The notes: generated by a model from the sequence alone, not told the origin. Counted from the stretch's first letter, positions 9,062-19,015 are shown. The stretch is 64,000 nt of DNA from Pseudomonas fluorescens (GCF_001307275.1 NZ_CP012831.1:6316501-6380500); one strand, 5' to 3'. Translations and numbers: made by a program.

Positions 9062-9343
9062 TCAGCGCCCGGTCATTCGATGGTGTTGCTGATGAAAGTG
9101 ATTGCCTGCGGCAGGATTGTGGTCAAGCTCCGTACGCAACTCGGCAATCAGGTCGTTGATGGCTCGGCACCCGGTGAGTTTCCTGGCATCGATGTTCGTT
9201 TTGAGCAAGGCCACATGGTCGGTCCTGTGGTCATCGAAGATCTTGATCGTCATCGTCAGCTCAGGTGACAACGTGCATTGCGAGCGCTTGGGCAGCAAGC
9301 TGCTTTCAATGATGTTTCGCATTTCGAGGGCAGATAAAAACAT
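9062..9343 (-). CDS. DUF1652 family protein
   Basis: A 93-residue cytoplasmic protein matching the DUF1652 pattern common in Pseudomonas: MRNIIESSLLPKRSQCTLSP near the start, then a conserved ACRAINDLIAELRTEL-like segment. I chose ATG 9343 because AGGAGA lies 8 bp upstream; the longer frame would place that site inside the gene. No function is known to me. It is monocistronic, with about 380 bp of non-coding DNA upstream. Confidence 0.75.
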   Translation of the reverse strand: MFLSALEMRNIIESSLLPKRSQCTLSPELTMTIKIFDDHRTDHVALLKTNIDARKLTGCRAINDLIAELRTELDHNPAAGNHFHQQHHRMTGR

Positions 9344-9723
9344 GGCGACTCTCTCCTGTTGAGGCGGCCAATTTATGTTCACGACGGCGGTACCTTCGTC
9401 CGTTTTCTTCCCTGCGGACTGGGACTATGAATACCGTGCCGTTCTCTTTCTTGGCATTTTCAGTTAACAAGTTCGTCAAGCGAACTCCTGAACCATCCCG
9501 CAAAAAATATGCCTGTATTGACGACCTTCCAGATTGATATGAATCAAGCGTTTAGCTTCGTCCCGCGCCAGAGGGCTCGTGCAAAGTGCAAGGAAAGGTT
9601 GTTTTTTCCATGCAAACTGCAATCACTTTTATCCTGTTCGCAACCTAGATTAGCCCCTATTTCGAAGGAGAAAGTGGGCATCCGTCGCCTGGTATGAAAA
9701 AAGTGTGACGTAGCGTAAAAAAC
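9344..9723. other. 380-bp intergenic region, no gene recognised
   Basis: This gap lies between the DUF1652 start and the end of the threonine dehydratase. Short frames exist but none has a ribosome binding site together with a plausible protein. An AGTTCG-N5-CGAACT inverted repeat at 9470-9486, upstream of the DUF1652 gene, could be an operator. I see no clear terminator for the dehydratase. Confidence 0.4.
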
Positions 9724-10737
9724 TCAAAGAGCTCCCACCGCCGCCCGCTCCGCCACGTGGCGCAAACTGTCGAAGTTGATGTTGGCACCCGAATCGATCG
9801 CTACCAAGGTCTCGCCTCGCGCGCCCGTGTGCGCCACGTATTGCTTGATGCCCGCCACCGCCAAGGCCCCTGACGGTTCTGTAATTGATCGGGTGTCGTC
9901 ATAGATGTCCTTGATCGCGGCGCACAGTTGGTCGTTGCTCACGGTCATCACCTCATCGACACAGAAACGGCAGATATCCAGGCCATGGGCGCCGATCTGC
10001 GCCACGGCCACGCCGTCGGCGAAGGTTCCCACCTCGGGCAAGGTCACCCGTTCCCCGGCGGCCAGCGCAGCCTGGAGACAGGCAGAATGCTGCGACTCGA
10101 CGCCAATGATGCGAACTTCCGGGCGCAGGTATTTGACGTAGGCCGCGATCCCGGCGATCAGCCCCCCGCCTCCGACCGGAACGAAAATCGCGTCCAGCCG
10201 ACCAGGATGCTGGCGCAGGATTTCCATGGCGACGGTGCCTTGCCCGGCAATCACGTCCGGGTCGTCGAAAGGCGAGACGAATTCCCGCCCGGTCTGCTCG
10301 GCCAACTCCAGCGCATGGGCCAGGGCAAACGGAAAGCTGTCGCCGTGCAGCAGCGCCTCGGCACCGCGGTTGCGCACGCCCAGCACTTTCAGTTGCGGGG
10401 TGGTCACGGGCATGACGATGCGGGCCGAAATACCCAGCTCCCGTGCCGCCAGCGCGACGCCCTGGGCGTGATTGCCGGCTGACGCGGTGATGACGCCCCG
10501 GGCCCTCTGCTCCGGGGTCAGGTGTACGAGCTTGTTGTAGGCACCGCGGATCTTGAAGGAAAAAGTCGGTTGCAGGTCTTCGCGCTTGAGCAGGATCCGG
10601 TTGCCCAGGGCCTCGGACAGTGCAGGCGCCGCTTGCAGTGGCGTGCGCACGGCCAGTTCGTAGACCGGCGCGGCGAGGATTTTCTTTACATAGTGCTCAA
10701 GCAGGGTTTGCTCGGTGTGGGCAGCGGTCATGGTCAT
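9724..10737 (-). CDS. ilvA: Threonine dehydratase, catalytic-domain-only form
   Basis: A 337-residue fold-type II PLP enzyme that deaminates threonine to 2-oxobutanoate, the entry to isoleucine. The PLP lysine is in SFKIRGAYN (K62), a second motif is SAGNHAQGVAL, and the phosphate-binding glycine loop is PVGGGGLIAGIA. Biosynthetic IlvA of about 510 residues carries a C-terminal ACT-like regulatory part; this protein ends after the catalytic domain, so allosteric isoleucine inhibition is probably absent. ATG 10737 follows AGGAGATC. The attenuator upstream, with an Ile-containing leader peptide, points to a biosynthetic rather than degradative role. A serine/threonine dehydratase is the alternative. 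Confidence 0.85.
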   Translation of the reverse strand: MTMTAAHTEQTLLEHYVKKILAAPVYELAVRTPLQAAPALSEALGNRILLKREDLQPTFSFKIRGAYNKLVHLTPEQRARGVITASAGNHAQGVALAARELGISARIVMPVTTPQLKVLGVRNRGAEALLHGDSFPFALAHALELAEQTGREFVSPFDDPDVIAGQGTVAMEILRQHPGRLDAIFVPVGGGGLIAGIAAYVKYLRPEVRIIGVESQHSACLQAALAAGERVTLPEVGTFADGVAVAQIGAHGLDICRFCVDEVMTVSNDQLCAAIKDIYDDTRSITEPSGALAVAGIKQYVAHTGARGETLVAIDSGANINFDSLRHVAERAAVGAL

Positions 10738-10776
10738 GACGATCTCCTGGTTCGCTCGGAGCCCAGGAGACAGAAA

Positions 10777-10802
10777 GAAAAAACCCGCCTCGAGGGCGGG
10801 TT
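10777..10802 (-). terminator. Attenuator terminator upstream of threonine dehydratase
   Basis: On the minus strand ACCCGCC-CTCGA-GGCGGGT is followed by a run of T, a classic factor-independent terminator. It lies between the leader peptide stop (10818) and the dehydratase start (10737). Its 5' arm CCCGCC is complementary to GGCGGG in the last codons of the leader peptide, giving a possible antiterminator. Confidence 0.85.
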
Positions 10803-10817
10803 CGGTGCAGCCGTCAG

Positions 10818-10883
10818 CTAGCCCGCCAAATAAGGAATGGCGGTAATAATGCTTGGCTGGCTGCGCAATACGGTTGAGTTCAT
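10818..10883 (-). CDS. Leader peptide of the threonine dehydratase attenuator
   Basis: A 21-codon frame starts with ATG at 10883 and stops with TAG at 10818. It encodes MNSTVLRSQPSIITAIPY and then LAG, with isoleucine at codons 12, 13 and 16 plus Thr, Val and Leu codons. The stop lies 16 nt before the terminator stem. The GGCGGG in the final Leu-Ala-Gly codons can pair with the terminator 5' arm. Stalling at the Ile codons would leave that segment free and permit read-through. The ATG coincides with the predicted transcription start, so the peptide may be made from a leaderless message. Confidence 0.7.
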   Translation of the reverse strand: MNSTVLRSQPSIITAIPYLAG

Positions 10884-10889
10884 GCCTGG

Positions 10890-10918
10890 AAATTAGCGGT
10901 GCGTTGGCGGCAAGTCAA
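10890..10918 (-). promoter_or_regulatory. Promoter of the threonine dehydratase leader
   Basis: Minus-strand TTGACT (10918-10913) and TAATTT (10895-10890) are separated by exactly 17 bp. The expected start point, 6-8 bp downstream, falls on or next to the leader peptide ATG at 10883. Confidence 0.7.
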
Positions 10919-10978
10919 TGGGCAATATCAAGTGCCCGCCGACATTCGCCGCAATGACCTCAAGTGAACAGCATCACC

Positions 10979-11068
10979 TGTGGGAGCGAGCTAGCTCGCG
11001 ATAGCGGAGTATCAGTCAGCATCAATGTCAACTGATCCATAGCAATCGCGAGCAAGCTCGCTCCCACA
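10979..11068. repeat. REP palindrome pair (TGTGGGAGCGAGC type)
   Basis: Inverted REP copies lie between the dehydratase promoter and the end of the sugar dehydrogenase gene. The left copy carries a CTAG instead of CTTG at its loop. Confidence 0.88.
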
Positions 11069-11078
11069 GTTTCTTCAG

Positions 11079-12227
11079 TTATTTGAGGCCGACTTTGTAC
11101 AACGCTCCGTCGTCCTCATCCGTCAACACATAGAGATACCCATCCGGCCCCTGGCGAACATCACGGATTCGCGCCTTGAGCTCGCCCAACAGGCGCTCTT
11201 CATGGACGACCTTGTCGCCTTGCAATTGCAGGCGGATCAGTTCCCCCGGCACCAAGGCGCCGATGAACACATTATGTTGCCAGGCCTTGAAGCGGCCCTG
11301 GTCGTAGAACGCCATGCCGCTGAGTCCCGGTGAGACCTGCCAGACGTGGTGAGGGTCAAGGGCGCCTTCGACGGTCTTGCCCTGGGCCTCGGGAATCGGG
11401 GCGCCGGAGTAGTTGATGCCGTGGGTCGCCAGTGGCCAGCCGTAGTTCTTGCCGCGCTCGATGATGTTCAATTCATCGCCGCCCCGGGGCCCGTGTTCGT
11501 TCTCCCAGAGGGTGCCACTCCAAGGATTGAGGGCAGCGCCCTGGGGGTTGCGCATGCCGTAGGACCAGATCTCGGGACGCACGCCTTTCTGGCCGACGAA
11601 AGGGTTATCGTCGGGCACCTTGCCGTCGGGGTAGATGCGCACGACCTTGCCTTGCAGTTTGTCCAGGTCCTGGGCGGTGGGCCGGTCGTTGTTTTCCCCC
11701 AGGGTAATGAACAGATAGCCGTCGCGGTCGAAGACCAGTCGCGAGCCGAAGTGGTTGCCCGTGGACAGTTTGGGTTGCTGGCGGAAGACCACGTCGAAGT
11801 TCTTCAGGCTCTTGAGGTCTTCAGCCAGTTGCCCGCGCCCCACGGCGGTGCCGGCCTTGCCGTCTGCACCCACCTCGGCATAGGACAGGTAGACGGTGCG
11901 ATCCTGCTTGAAGTCCGGCGACAGCACCACGTCCAGCAGGCCGCCCTGGCCCTTGGCCCACACTTCGGGCACGCCGCTCAAGGGCGCGGACAACTGGCCG
12001 TCGGGGCTGACCACGCGCAGGTTGCCCCCTCGCTCCGTCACCAGCATGCCCTGTTGGCCCGGCAGGAACGCAACGGACCAAGGGTGCTCCAGCCCCTTGA
12101 CCACGGTGGTCACTTCCAGCGTGCCCTCCTCGCTCTTGAATGACTGGGTTGGCGCGGCACTGGCCGGGGTGGCGAGGGTCAGGACAGCGCTGGCGCAGAA
12201 TGCGGCCAGGAGTGTTTTACGCAACAT
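11079..12227 (-). CDS. PQQ-dependent sugar dehydrogenase (soluble aldose dehydrogenase type)
   Basis: A 382-residue secreted beta-propeller of the glucose/sorbosone dehydrogenase family, related to E. coli YliI. A signal peptide (MLRKTLLAAF... to PASA) precedes the propeller, with the family motifs LEHPWSVAFLPG, GLLDVVLSPDF, NHFGSRLVFDRDGYLF and ENEHGPRGGDELN. I chose the ATG at 12227 because AAGGA is 8 nt upstream; the ATG two codons earlier is too close to that site. It oxidises aldose sugars in the periplasm using PQQ. Substrate is not predictable from sequence alone. Confidence 0.88.
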   Translation of the reverse strand: MLRKTLLAAFCASAVLTLATPASAAPTQSFKSEEGTLEVTTVVKGLEHPWSVAFLPGQQGMLVTERGGNLRVVSPDGQLSAPLSGVPEVWAKGQGGLLDVVLSPDFKQDRTVYLSYAEVGADGKAGTAVGRGQLAEDLKSLKNFDVVFRQQPKLSTGNHFGSRLVFDRDGYLFITLGENNDRPTAQDLDKLQGKVVRIYPDGKVPDDNPFVGQKGVRPEIWSYGMRNPQGAALNPWSGTLWENEHGPRGGDELNIIERGKNYGWPLATHGINYSGAPIPEAQGKTVEGALDPHHVWQVSPGLSGMAFYDQGRFKAWQHNVFIGALVPGELIRLQLQGDKVVHEERLLGELKARIRDVRQGPDGYLYVLTDEDDGALYKVGLK

Positions 12228-12274
12228 GCACATTTCCTTCTGCGGTGTTGAAAGAGAACAGCGGGCGCCAGTGC

Positions 12275-12616
12275 CTAGCGATTGCCATTCTGGCTGTTGC
12301 GCGGTGGCGCAGGAGACTCGATGGTCGGTCGCGGCGAACCCGACGGCTGGCCGGAACGGGGGTAGCCATTGCCGATGCCGCCATTTTCCAGGGTCGGTGG
12401 CCGTGGTACTGGCACTGTCGGGTTGTTATGAATCGTCGGCACGTTGGGTCGGGTGCCCTGCATGCTGTTGGGATTGGCCCGGCGCGTCGGGCTGTTATAG
12501 GGATTGTTGTTGCCCGGCAGGTTCTGGGCCAGGACCGTTGGGCCTGCGCTGGGCGTGGCGGCCTGGGCAGCGGCAGTCAGTAATAGCGTCATGATGACGA
12601 GCATCAGCCTGTTCAT
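12275..12616 (-). CDS. Small secreted Pro/Asn-rich protein, unknown
   Basis: A 113-residue protein with a clear signal peptide (MNRLMLVIMTLLLTAAAQA) and a low-complexity mature part rich in Pro, Asn, Gly and Arg (for example NLPGNNNPYNSPTRRANPNS). AGAGG precedes ATG 12616, and the longer upstream frame has no such site. It lies between the sugar dehydrogenase and ku and is likely periplasmic or surface-located and disordered. I do not recognise a family. Confidence 0.65.
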   Translation of the reverse strand: MNRLMLVIMTLLLTAAAQAATPSAGPTVLAQNLPGNNNPYNSPTRRANPNSMQGTRPNVPTIHNNPTVPVPRPPTLENGGIGNGYPRSGQPSGSPRPTIESPAPPRNSQNGNR

Positions 12617-12815
12617 TGGGACACCTCTTGGGTTCAGGCATATCGAAAGCACGCTACGCCGCAGGTTCGCCCTTGTTAAGCGAAATATCCCGGTGAAGAT
12701 GTAACGAAGCGTCTCCGAACGCAGGTGGGAGCAGGCTCGCCCCCACCACAGTGGAAACTTTTCCCGAGGCGCGAAGGTCACCAGAGAGACATCCACCGGC
12801 AAGGAAAACACCACC

Positions 12816-13706
12816 ATGGCTCGGGCAATCTGGAAAGGCGCAATCAGTTTCGGGCTGGTCCACATCCCCGTCGCGCTGGTGTCGGCCACCTCTTCACAGG
12901 GTGTGGATTTTGACTGGCTGGACAAACGCAGCATGGATCCGGTGGGCTACAAGCGGGTCAACAAGGCGACGGGCAAGGAAGTGACCAAGGAAAACATTGT
13001 CAAGGGCGTGCAGTACCAGAAAGGCCAGTACGTGCTGCTCAGCGAAGAGGAAATCCGCTCCGCTCACCCCAAGTCCACCCAGACCATCGATATCTTTTCT
13101 TTTGTCGGCAGCGAGAAGATCCCCCTGCAAAACATCGACACGCCCTACTTTCTCGCCCCCGACAAACGTGGCGGCAAAGTCTACGCCCTGTTGCGCGAAA
13201 CCCTGGTCAAGACCAACAAGGTGGCCCTGGCCTACGTCGTGCTGCATACCCGCCAGCACCTGGCCGCCCTCATGCCCCTTGAATCGGCCCTGGTGCTGGT
13301 GATGCTGCGCTGGCCCGCGGAGGTGCGCGAGCTGGATGTCCTGGAACTGGGCGACGAGGTCACGAACCCGACCCTGGCCAAGGGCGAGCTGGAAATGGCC
13401 AAGCGCCTTGTGGAGGACATGAGTGCTGACTGGGAGCCGCAAGAATACCGGGACAGTTTTGCAGACAAGATCATGGAACTGGTGGAGAAAAAGGCCAACG
13501 AAGGCCGCCTCGAAGCCGTGGAGACCGATCCGGGCGAAGAACAACGCAAGACCGCCGATGTCATCGACCTGACCGAGTTGCTCAAGCGCAGCCTGGGCGG
13601 TAAGGGCAAGGCCAGCGACAAATCCGCCGGGAAGCCCCCGGCAAAATCTGCGAAAACCGGCAAATCCGCTCCTGCCAAAAAAGCCACCAAGGCCTCCCGG
13701 GGCTAA
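12816..13706 (+). CDS. ku: Non-homologous end joining protein Ku
   Basis: A 296-residue bacterial Ku homodimer subunit that binds DNA double-strand ends and recruits LigD. The N terminus MARAIWKGAISFGLVHIPV and the internal FVGSEKIPLQNIDTPYFLAPD are typical of the family. Residues after about 265 form a Lys/Ala-rich tail, as in other bacterial Ku proteins, that helps DNA binding. AAGGAAA precedes the ATG. It is followed 33 bp later by the ligD-like gene. Confidence 0.95.
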   Translation: MARAIWKGAISFGLVHIPVALVSATSSQGVDFDWLDKRSMDPVGYKRVNKATGKEVTKENIVKGVQYQKGQYVLLSEEEIRSAHPKSTQTIDIFSFVGSEKIPLQNIDTPYFLAPDKRGGKVYALLRETLVKTNKVALAYVVLHTRQHLAALMPLESALVLVMLRWPAEVRELDVLELGDEVTNPTLAKGELEMAKRLVEDMSADWEPQEYRDSFADKIMELVEKKANEGRLEAVETDPGEEQRKTADVIDLTELLKRSLGGKGKASDKSAGKPPAKSAKTGKSAPAKKATKASRG

Positions 13707-13739
13707 AACCCTGGCGTGTGCAATACAAGGGAATCTGTC

Positions 13740-15728
13740 ATGGCCAACGCCGAGAGTGAATCTGCTCGTTTGTCCAATGCCGAGTCGGACGCCACGACGC
13801 CCCGCGACCCTGGCCGAGGGGGCAAGACAGCTCCGGGCACCCGCTTGCCCGAGCGCCTGTCGCCGCAGTTAGCCACGCCCGTGGAGGAGCCACCCACCGG
13901 TGAATGGCGCTACGAAGTCCAGTTCCACGGATATCGCCTGCTGACCCGCATCGAACAAGGTGAAGTGCGGCTGTACAACCGCAATCACCAAGACTGGACC
14001 GATCGGCTGAAACTGCATGCCGACGCCCTGGCCGGGTTGGACCTGGGGGACAGTTGGCTGGATGGCGAACTGGTCCTGCTCGATGAAACCGGCCACAGCG
14101 ATTTCGCCGCCCTGCGCGAGGCCTTCGAAATCAGCCGCACCGTTGACATGGTGTATTTCCTGTTCGACGCGCCCTTTCTCAATGGCGTCGACCTGCGCCA
14201 GGCGCCAGTGGAAGAACGCCGTGCCGCACTGAAAAAAGCCCTCGGCAACAACGCCAGCAAGCGCCTGCGCTTTTCCGAGTGGTTTTCCGCCAGCCAGCAC
14301 GACATGTTCGAAAGCGCCATCGCGCTCTCACTGGACAGCGTGGTCGGCAAGCGCCTGGGCAGCCCTTATATGTCCCGCCGAAGCGCCGACTGGGTAAAGC
14401 TCAAGTGCCGGTTGCGCCAGGCCTTCGTCATCGTCGGATTCACCCGCCCCCAAGGCAAGCGCAGCGGTTTCGGCGCGCTGCTGCTGGCCGTCAACGGAGC
14501 AACGGGGCTGGTGTATGCCGGCCGGGTCGGCACAGGGTTCAGCCAGGTACAAATCAAGCAATTGCATGAGCAACTGTGTACCCAGCAGCGCGAGAGCTCG
14601 CCACTGGCTGAGCCGCTCAACGGTACGCAGGGACGCGGCGTGCAATGGGTCGAGCCGACCCTGACTTGTGAAGTCGAATTCACCGAGTGGACCCGCGATA
14701 ACCAGGTGCGGCAGGCCATTTTCCTCGGTTTGCCGCTCCATACGCCCGCCAACAAAGTGGTTCGGGAGCAACCCCTGCCGATAAAACCCTCCACGCCCAA
14801 ACCCCAGCGTCGCAAAAAAGCCAGCACCGCCAAAGTCGACGGGGTGACGATCACCCACCCCGAGCGGGTCATCGACAGTGTCAGCGGCGTGCAAAAGGCC
14901 GAGTTGGCGCAGTATTACCTGGATATCGCCCCTTGGATCCTGCCGCACCTCAAGTTGCGCCCGGTCGCGCTGCTGCGGGCACCGGACGGTATCGGCGAAG
15001 AACTGTTCTTTCAAAAACACGCCGATCGCCTGGAGATTCCCCACATCAGGCAGCTGGATCCGCAACTGGACCCGGGCCATGCAGCCCTGATGGAGATCGA
15101 TGATATCCACGCGCTGGTCGGCGCGGCGCAGATGGGCACGGTGGAACTGCACACGTGGGCCGCGACCCACGACCGGATCGAGACGCCTGACCTGTTTGTC
15201 CTGGACTTGGACCCGGACCCGTCACTGCCCTGGAGCGCCATGATCGAGGCGACCCGCATGACCTTGGCGGTACTCGACGAGCTGGGCTTGCAGGCGTTCC
15301 TCAAGACCAGCGGTGGCAAAGGCATGCATGTGATCGTGCCATTGGCGAGAAACGAAGGCTGGGACACCACCAAGGCGTTCGCCAAAGCCATCTCTCAGTT
15401 CCTGACCCGGCAAATGCCCGAGCGCATCACCGCCACCATGGGACCGAAGAACCGCGTCGGGAAAATATTCGTCGACTACCTGCGCAACGCCCGTGGAGCC
15501 AGCACCGTAGCCGCCTATTCGGTACGTGCCAGGCCAGGCCTGCCGGTCTCGGTGCCGATTGCCCGGGCCGAGCTGTCGACCCTGCGCAACGCCCAGCAAT
15601 GGGACATGTATACCGCGCTGGAACGGGCCAGAAGCCTGGGCGCCGATCCTTGGGAGGGCTACAACCACCGCCAGCGGATTACCGCCAGGATGTGGGAGCA
15701 ACTGGATGCGCAAAAGCCCGAGGCATGA
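13740..15728 (+). CDS. ligD: LigD-like NHEJ protein: degenerate ligase domain plus intact polymerase domain
   Basis: A 662-residue protein. Residues about 41-370 match the LigD ligase (nucleotidyltransferase plus OB fold) and about 390-655 the primase-polymerase domain. The N-terminal 3'-phosphoesterase domain of full-length Pseudomonas LigD is absent, and only 33 bp separate this gene from ku. Ligase motif I, normally K-x-D-G-x-R, reads QFHGYR: Gln61 replaces the nucleophile lysine and His63 the aspartate. Motif IV is DSVVGK rather than EGIVSK, while motifs III (DGEL) and V (WVKLKC) remain. Polymerase residues Asp489 and Asp491 (VLDLDPD), His530 (GGKGMHVI) and Asp579 (FVDYLRN) are intact. 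It probably cannot ligate but could fill ends. I chose ATG 13740, 9 nt after AAGG. Confidence 0.88.
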   Translation: MANAESESARLSNAESDATTPRDPGRGGKTAPGTRLPERLSPQLATPVEEPPTGEWRYEVQFHGYRLLTRIEQGEVRLYNRNHQDWTDRLKLHADALAGLDLGDSWLDGELVLLDETGHSDFAALREAFEISRTVDMVYFLFDAPFLNGVDLRQAPVEERRAALKKALGNNASKRLRFSEWFSASQHDMFESAIALSLDSVVGKRLGSPYMSRRSADWVKLKCRLRQAFVIVGFTRPQGKRSGFGALLLAVNGATGLVYAGRVGTGFSQVQIKQLHEQLCTQQRESSPLAEPLNGTQGRGVQWVEPTLTCEVEFTEWTRDNQVRQAIFLGLPLHTPANKVVREQPLPIKPSTPKPQRRKKASTAKVDGVTITHPERVIDSVSGVQKAELAQYYLDIAPWILPHLKLRPVALLRAPDGIGEELFFQKHADRLEIPHIRQLDPQLDPGHAALMEIDDIHALVGAAQMGTVELHTWAATHDRIETPDLFVLDLDPDPSLPWSAMIEATRMTLAVLDELGLQAFLKTSGGKGMHVIVPLARNEGWDTTKAFAKAISQFLTRQMPERITATMGPKNRVGKIFVDYLRNARGASTVAAYSVRARPGLPVSVPIARAELSTLRNAQQWDMYTALERARSLGADPWEGYNHRQRITARMWEQLDAQKPEA

Positions 15729-15743
15729 GGACCAATCCAGGGT

Positions 15744-16643
15744 TCAAATCCAGACGAAGATCGCCAGCAAACCACCGAAAAAAGCCCACTTCTGCAGGTA
15801 ATACAGCGTGCGATTGCGCTTCTTCAGGGCCTTGCCTTGCAATCGGATCTTGTAGAGCCTGGAGAACGCCCGGTTCAGGCCGCCCGTCCTGTCGCCCGCG
15901 TCGTTGGGCGCACCGGCCGCCGCCATCACGGTACGGCTGAACCAGCGGTTGAAGGCGGTGGCCCAGCGAAACCTCATCGGCCGTTCCACGTCGCAGAACA
16001 GGATGATGCGATTATGGGCGGTGGTGTTCTCGGCGTAATGGATGAACGTTTCGTCGAAAATCACCGCTTCGCCATCGCGCCAATGATAAGGCTCGCCATC
16101 GACATTGATGTAGCAGCCGGCATCGTTGGGCGTTTCCAGGCCCAGGTGATACCGATAGGACCCGGCGTAAGGGTCGCGGTGGCGGACCAGCTTCGACCCC
16201 GGCGGCAACTCGGCAAACATCGCTGCCTTGATCGAACCGATGCCTTGCACCAGTTCCGTGGTGCGTGGGCACAGCTTCATGGCCGAGGGATGGCTGTCGC
16301 CGTACCACTTCAGGTAGAAACGCTTCCAGCCGGTCTTGAAGAATGAATTGAAGCCCACGTCGTCATACTGATTGGAACGCTTGATCTCCCCGGCGCGCAG
16401 CAGGCTCTGGCCTTCGGCCCGGATCTCTTCCCAATGGGCCTGCAACGGGCTCAGGTCGGGGAACTGCGCCGGGCTCAGGAAAGGCTTGTTCGGCAGTTTC
16501 GAGCACAGGTAAAGCAGGCAATTGATCGGTGCCAGAAAAGACGAATGATCGCTCAACTGGCGCCCGATCTTATGCCGCACGCGTCCGCGCAGGTGAACGT
16601 AACCAATGGAGAGGAGGTAGATCGCGACAATGATGAGTTTCAC
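15744..16643 (-). CDS. lpxO: Lipid A 2-hydroxylase, aspartyl/asparaginyl beta-hydroxylase family
   Basis: A 299-residue Fe(II)/2-oxoglutarate dioxygenase anchored by an N-terminal membrane segment (LIIVAIYLLSIGYVHL). The iron ligands are seen in LVRHRDPYAGSYRYHLGL and later in FIHYAENTT, with the 2-oxoglutarate-binding arginine nearby (NRIILF). LpxO hydroxylates the secondary laurate of lipid A at the inner membrane. It is convergent with ligD, 15 bp apart, and stands alone. Confidence 0.9.
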   Translation of the reverse strand: MKLIIVAIYLLSIGYVHLRGRVRHKIGRQLSDHSSFLAPINCLLYLCSKLPNKPFLSPAQFPDLSPLQAHWEEIRAEGQSLLRAGEIKRSNQYDDVGFNSFFKTGWKRFYLKWYGDSHPSAMKLCPRTTELVQGIGSIKAAMFAELPPGSKLVRHRDPYAGSYRYHLGLETPNDAGCYINVDGEPYHWRDGEAVIFDETFIHYAENTTAHNRIILFCDVERPMRFRWATAFNRWFSRTVMAAAGAPNDAGDRTGGLNRAFSRLYKIRLQGKALKKRNRTLYYLQKWAFFGGLLAIFVWI

Positions 16644-17047
16644 GAAAGTCCGTCACATGCAGGAGTGAACAGGTTGCGTCTCCAGGCCAGCCAAGCGGCA
16701 AAGGAGATGGCATCGGGTGAGATGGCATTTTAGCCACAGGTTGTAAGCAAAAGTTACCCCAAAGTTGTGAAAAACTGTCTTGCCCGGGCAATCCCCTATC
16801 GTTTATGCGGCCAGATCAGTACAATCGCCGCCAATTATCACGCGCCCCCTTTGGCCGATACCGCAAACCGCGGCTTCGGCGTACGTCTACCCGGGCCAGG
16901 CGCTCCGTATGCTGCTGTCCTCTTATGCCGGATGGACCCTTGCGCTTGCGACCACGACGCCTTTGCGCGGTCGGAACGTGCGCAAACAGGTACTGAACAG
17001 GTACTGCCGCACCCTTAGCTACTCTGAATGTTCCGCAGGATAAACCT
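16644..17047. other. 404-bp divergent intergenic region
   Basis: This space separates lpxO and the ABC-F gene and must hold both promoters. Several overlapping short frames at 16767-17043 lack ribosome binding sites and look like chance frames. I see no repeat or convincing operator. Confidence 0.4.
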
Positions 17048-18637
<1,590 letters not shown>

Positions 18638-18673
18638 GCCCCGCTCCGAGTTGTAAGCTTCAAGCGGCAAGTG

Positions 18674-18705
18674 AAAAGCCCTGTCCACTGTGACAGGGCT
18701 TTTTT
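18674..18705 (+). terminator. Rho-independent terminator after the ABC-F gene
   Basis: AAAAGCCCTGTC and GACAGGGCTTTT form a 12-bp stem around a 6-nt loop, followed by further T residues. It is 36 bp after the stop codon. Confidence 0.93.
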
Positions 18706-18727
18706 GTATTTCAGCGGGGTAAAAACC

Positions 18728-18815
18728 TGTGGGAGCGAGCTTGCTCGCGATGAGGCCCTGACAGTCGCACCGTATTACCTGACCCGCCGCCATCGCGAGC
18801 AAGCTCGCTCCCACA
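18728..18815. repeat. REP palindrome pair (TGTGGGAGCGAGC type)
   Basis: Inverted REP copies lie just after the ABC-F terminator. Together with the single copy at 18861 they fill the 378-bp space before the MFS gene. Confidence 0.9.
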
Positions 18816-18860
18816 TTGGGTCTGTGGCGCTCCTCCATTTTTGTTCGGGCCCAACCTCCT

Positions 18861-18889
18861 TGTGGGAGCGAGCTTGCTCGCGATGGCGG
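18861..18889. repeat. Single REP copy
   Basis: An unpaired TGTGGGAGCGAGCTTGCTCG copy in the same gap, about 45 bp after the pair. Confidence 0.8.
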
Positions 18890-19015
18890 CAGCACATACC
18901 CCATCAATCCCGCCTGAACACCCAGTCTCCCCAACACATTTAGTTAGCCTGCTTTCTTTTATTCCCACCTCGCGCCATGATGAGGCTCTCTTACCGCTGC
19001 CCGCGAACGAGCCCC

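Noticed and set aside
9509..9697. Short plus-strand frame in the gap before threonine dehydratase
   Set aside because: No ribosome binding site, atypical composition and no family resemblance.
13707..13739. A frameshifted phosphoesterase domain upstream of ligD
   Set aside because: Only 33 bp separate ku and ligD, so no room exists for about 170 residues. The domain is absent rather than broken.
16767..17043. Overlapping short frames between lpxO and the ABC-F gene
   Set aside because: Three frames overlap in the same stretch, none has a good start signal, and the region must hold two promoters.
18728..18889. CRISPR-like repeat array
   Set aside because: The repeats are palindromic REP copies in inverted pairs with irregular spacing. 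There is no direct-repeat array and there are no cas genes.
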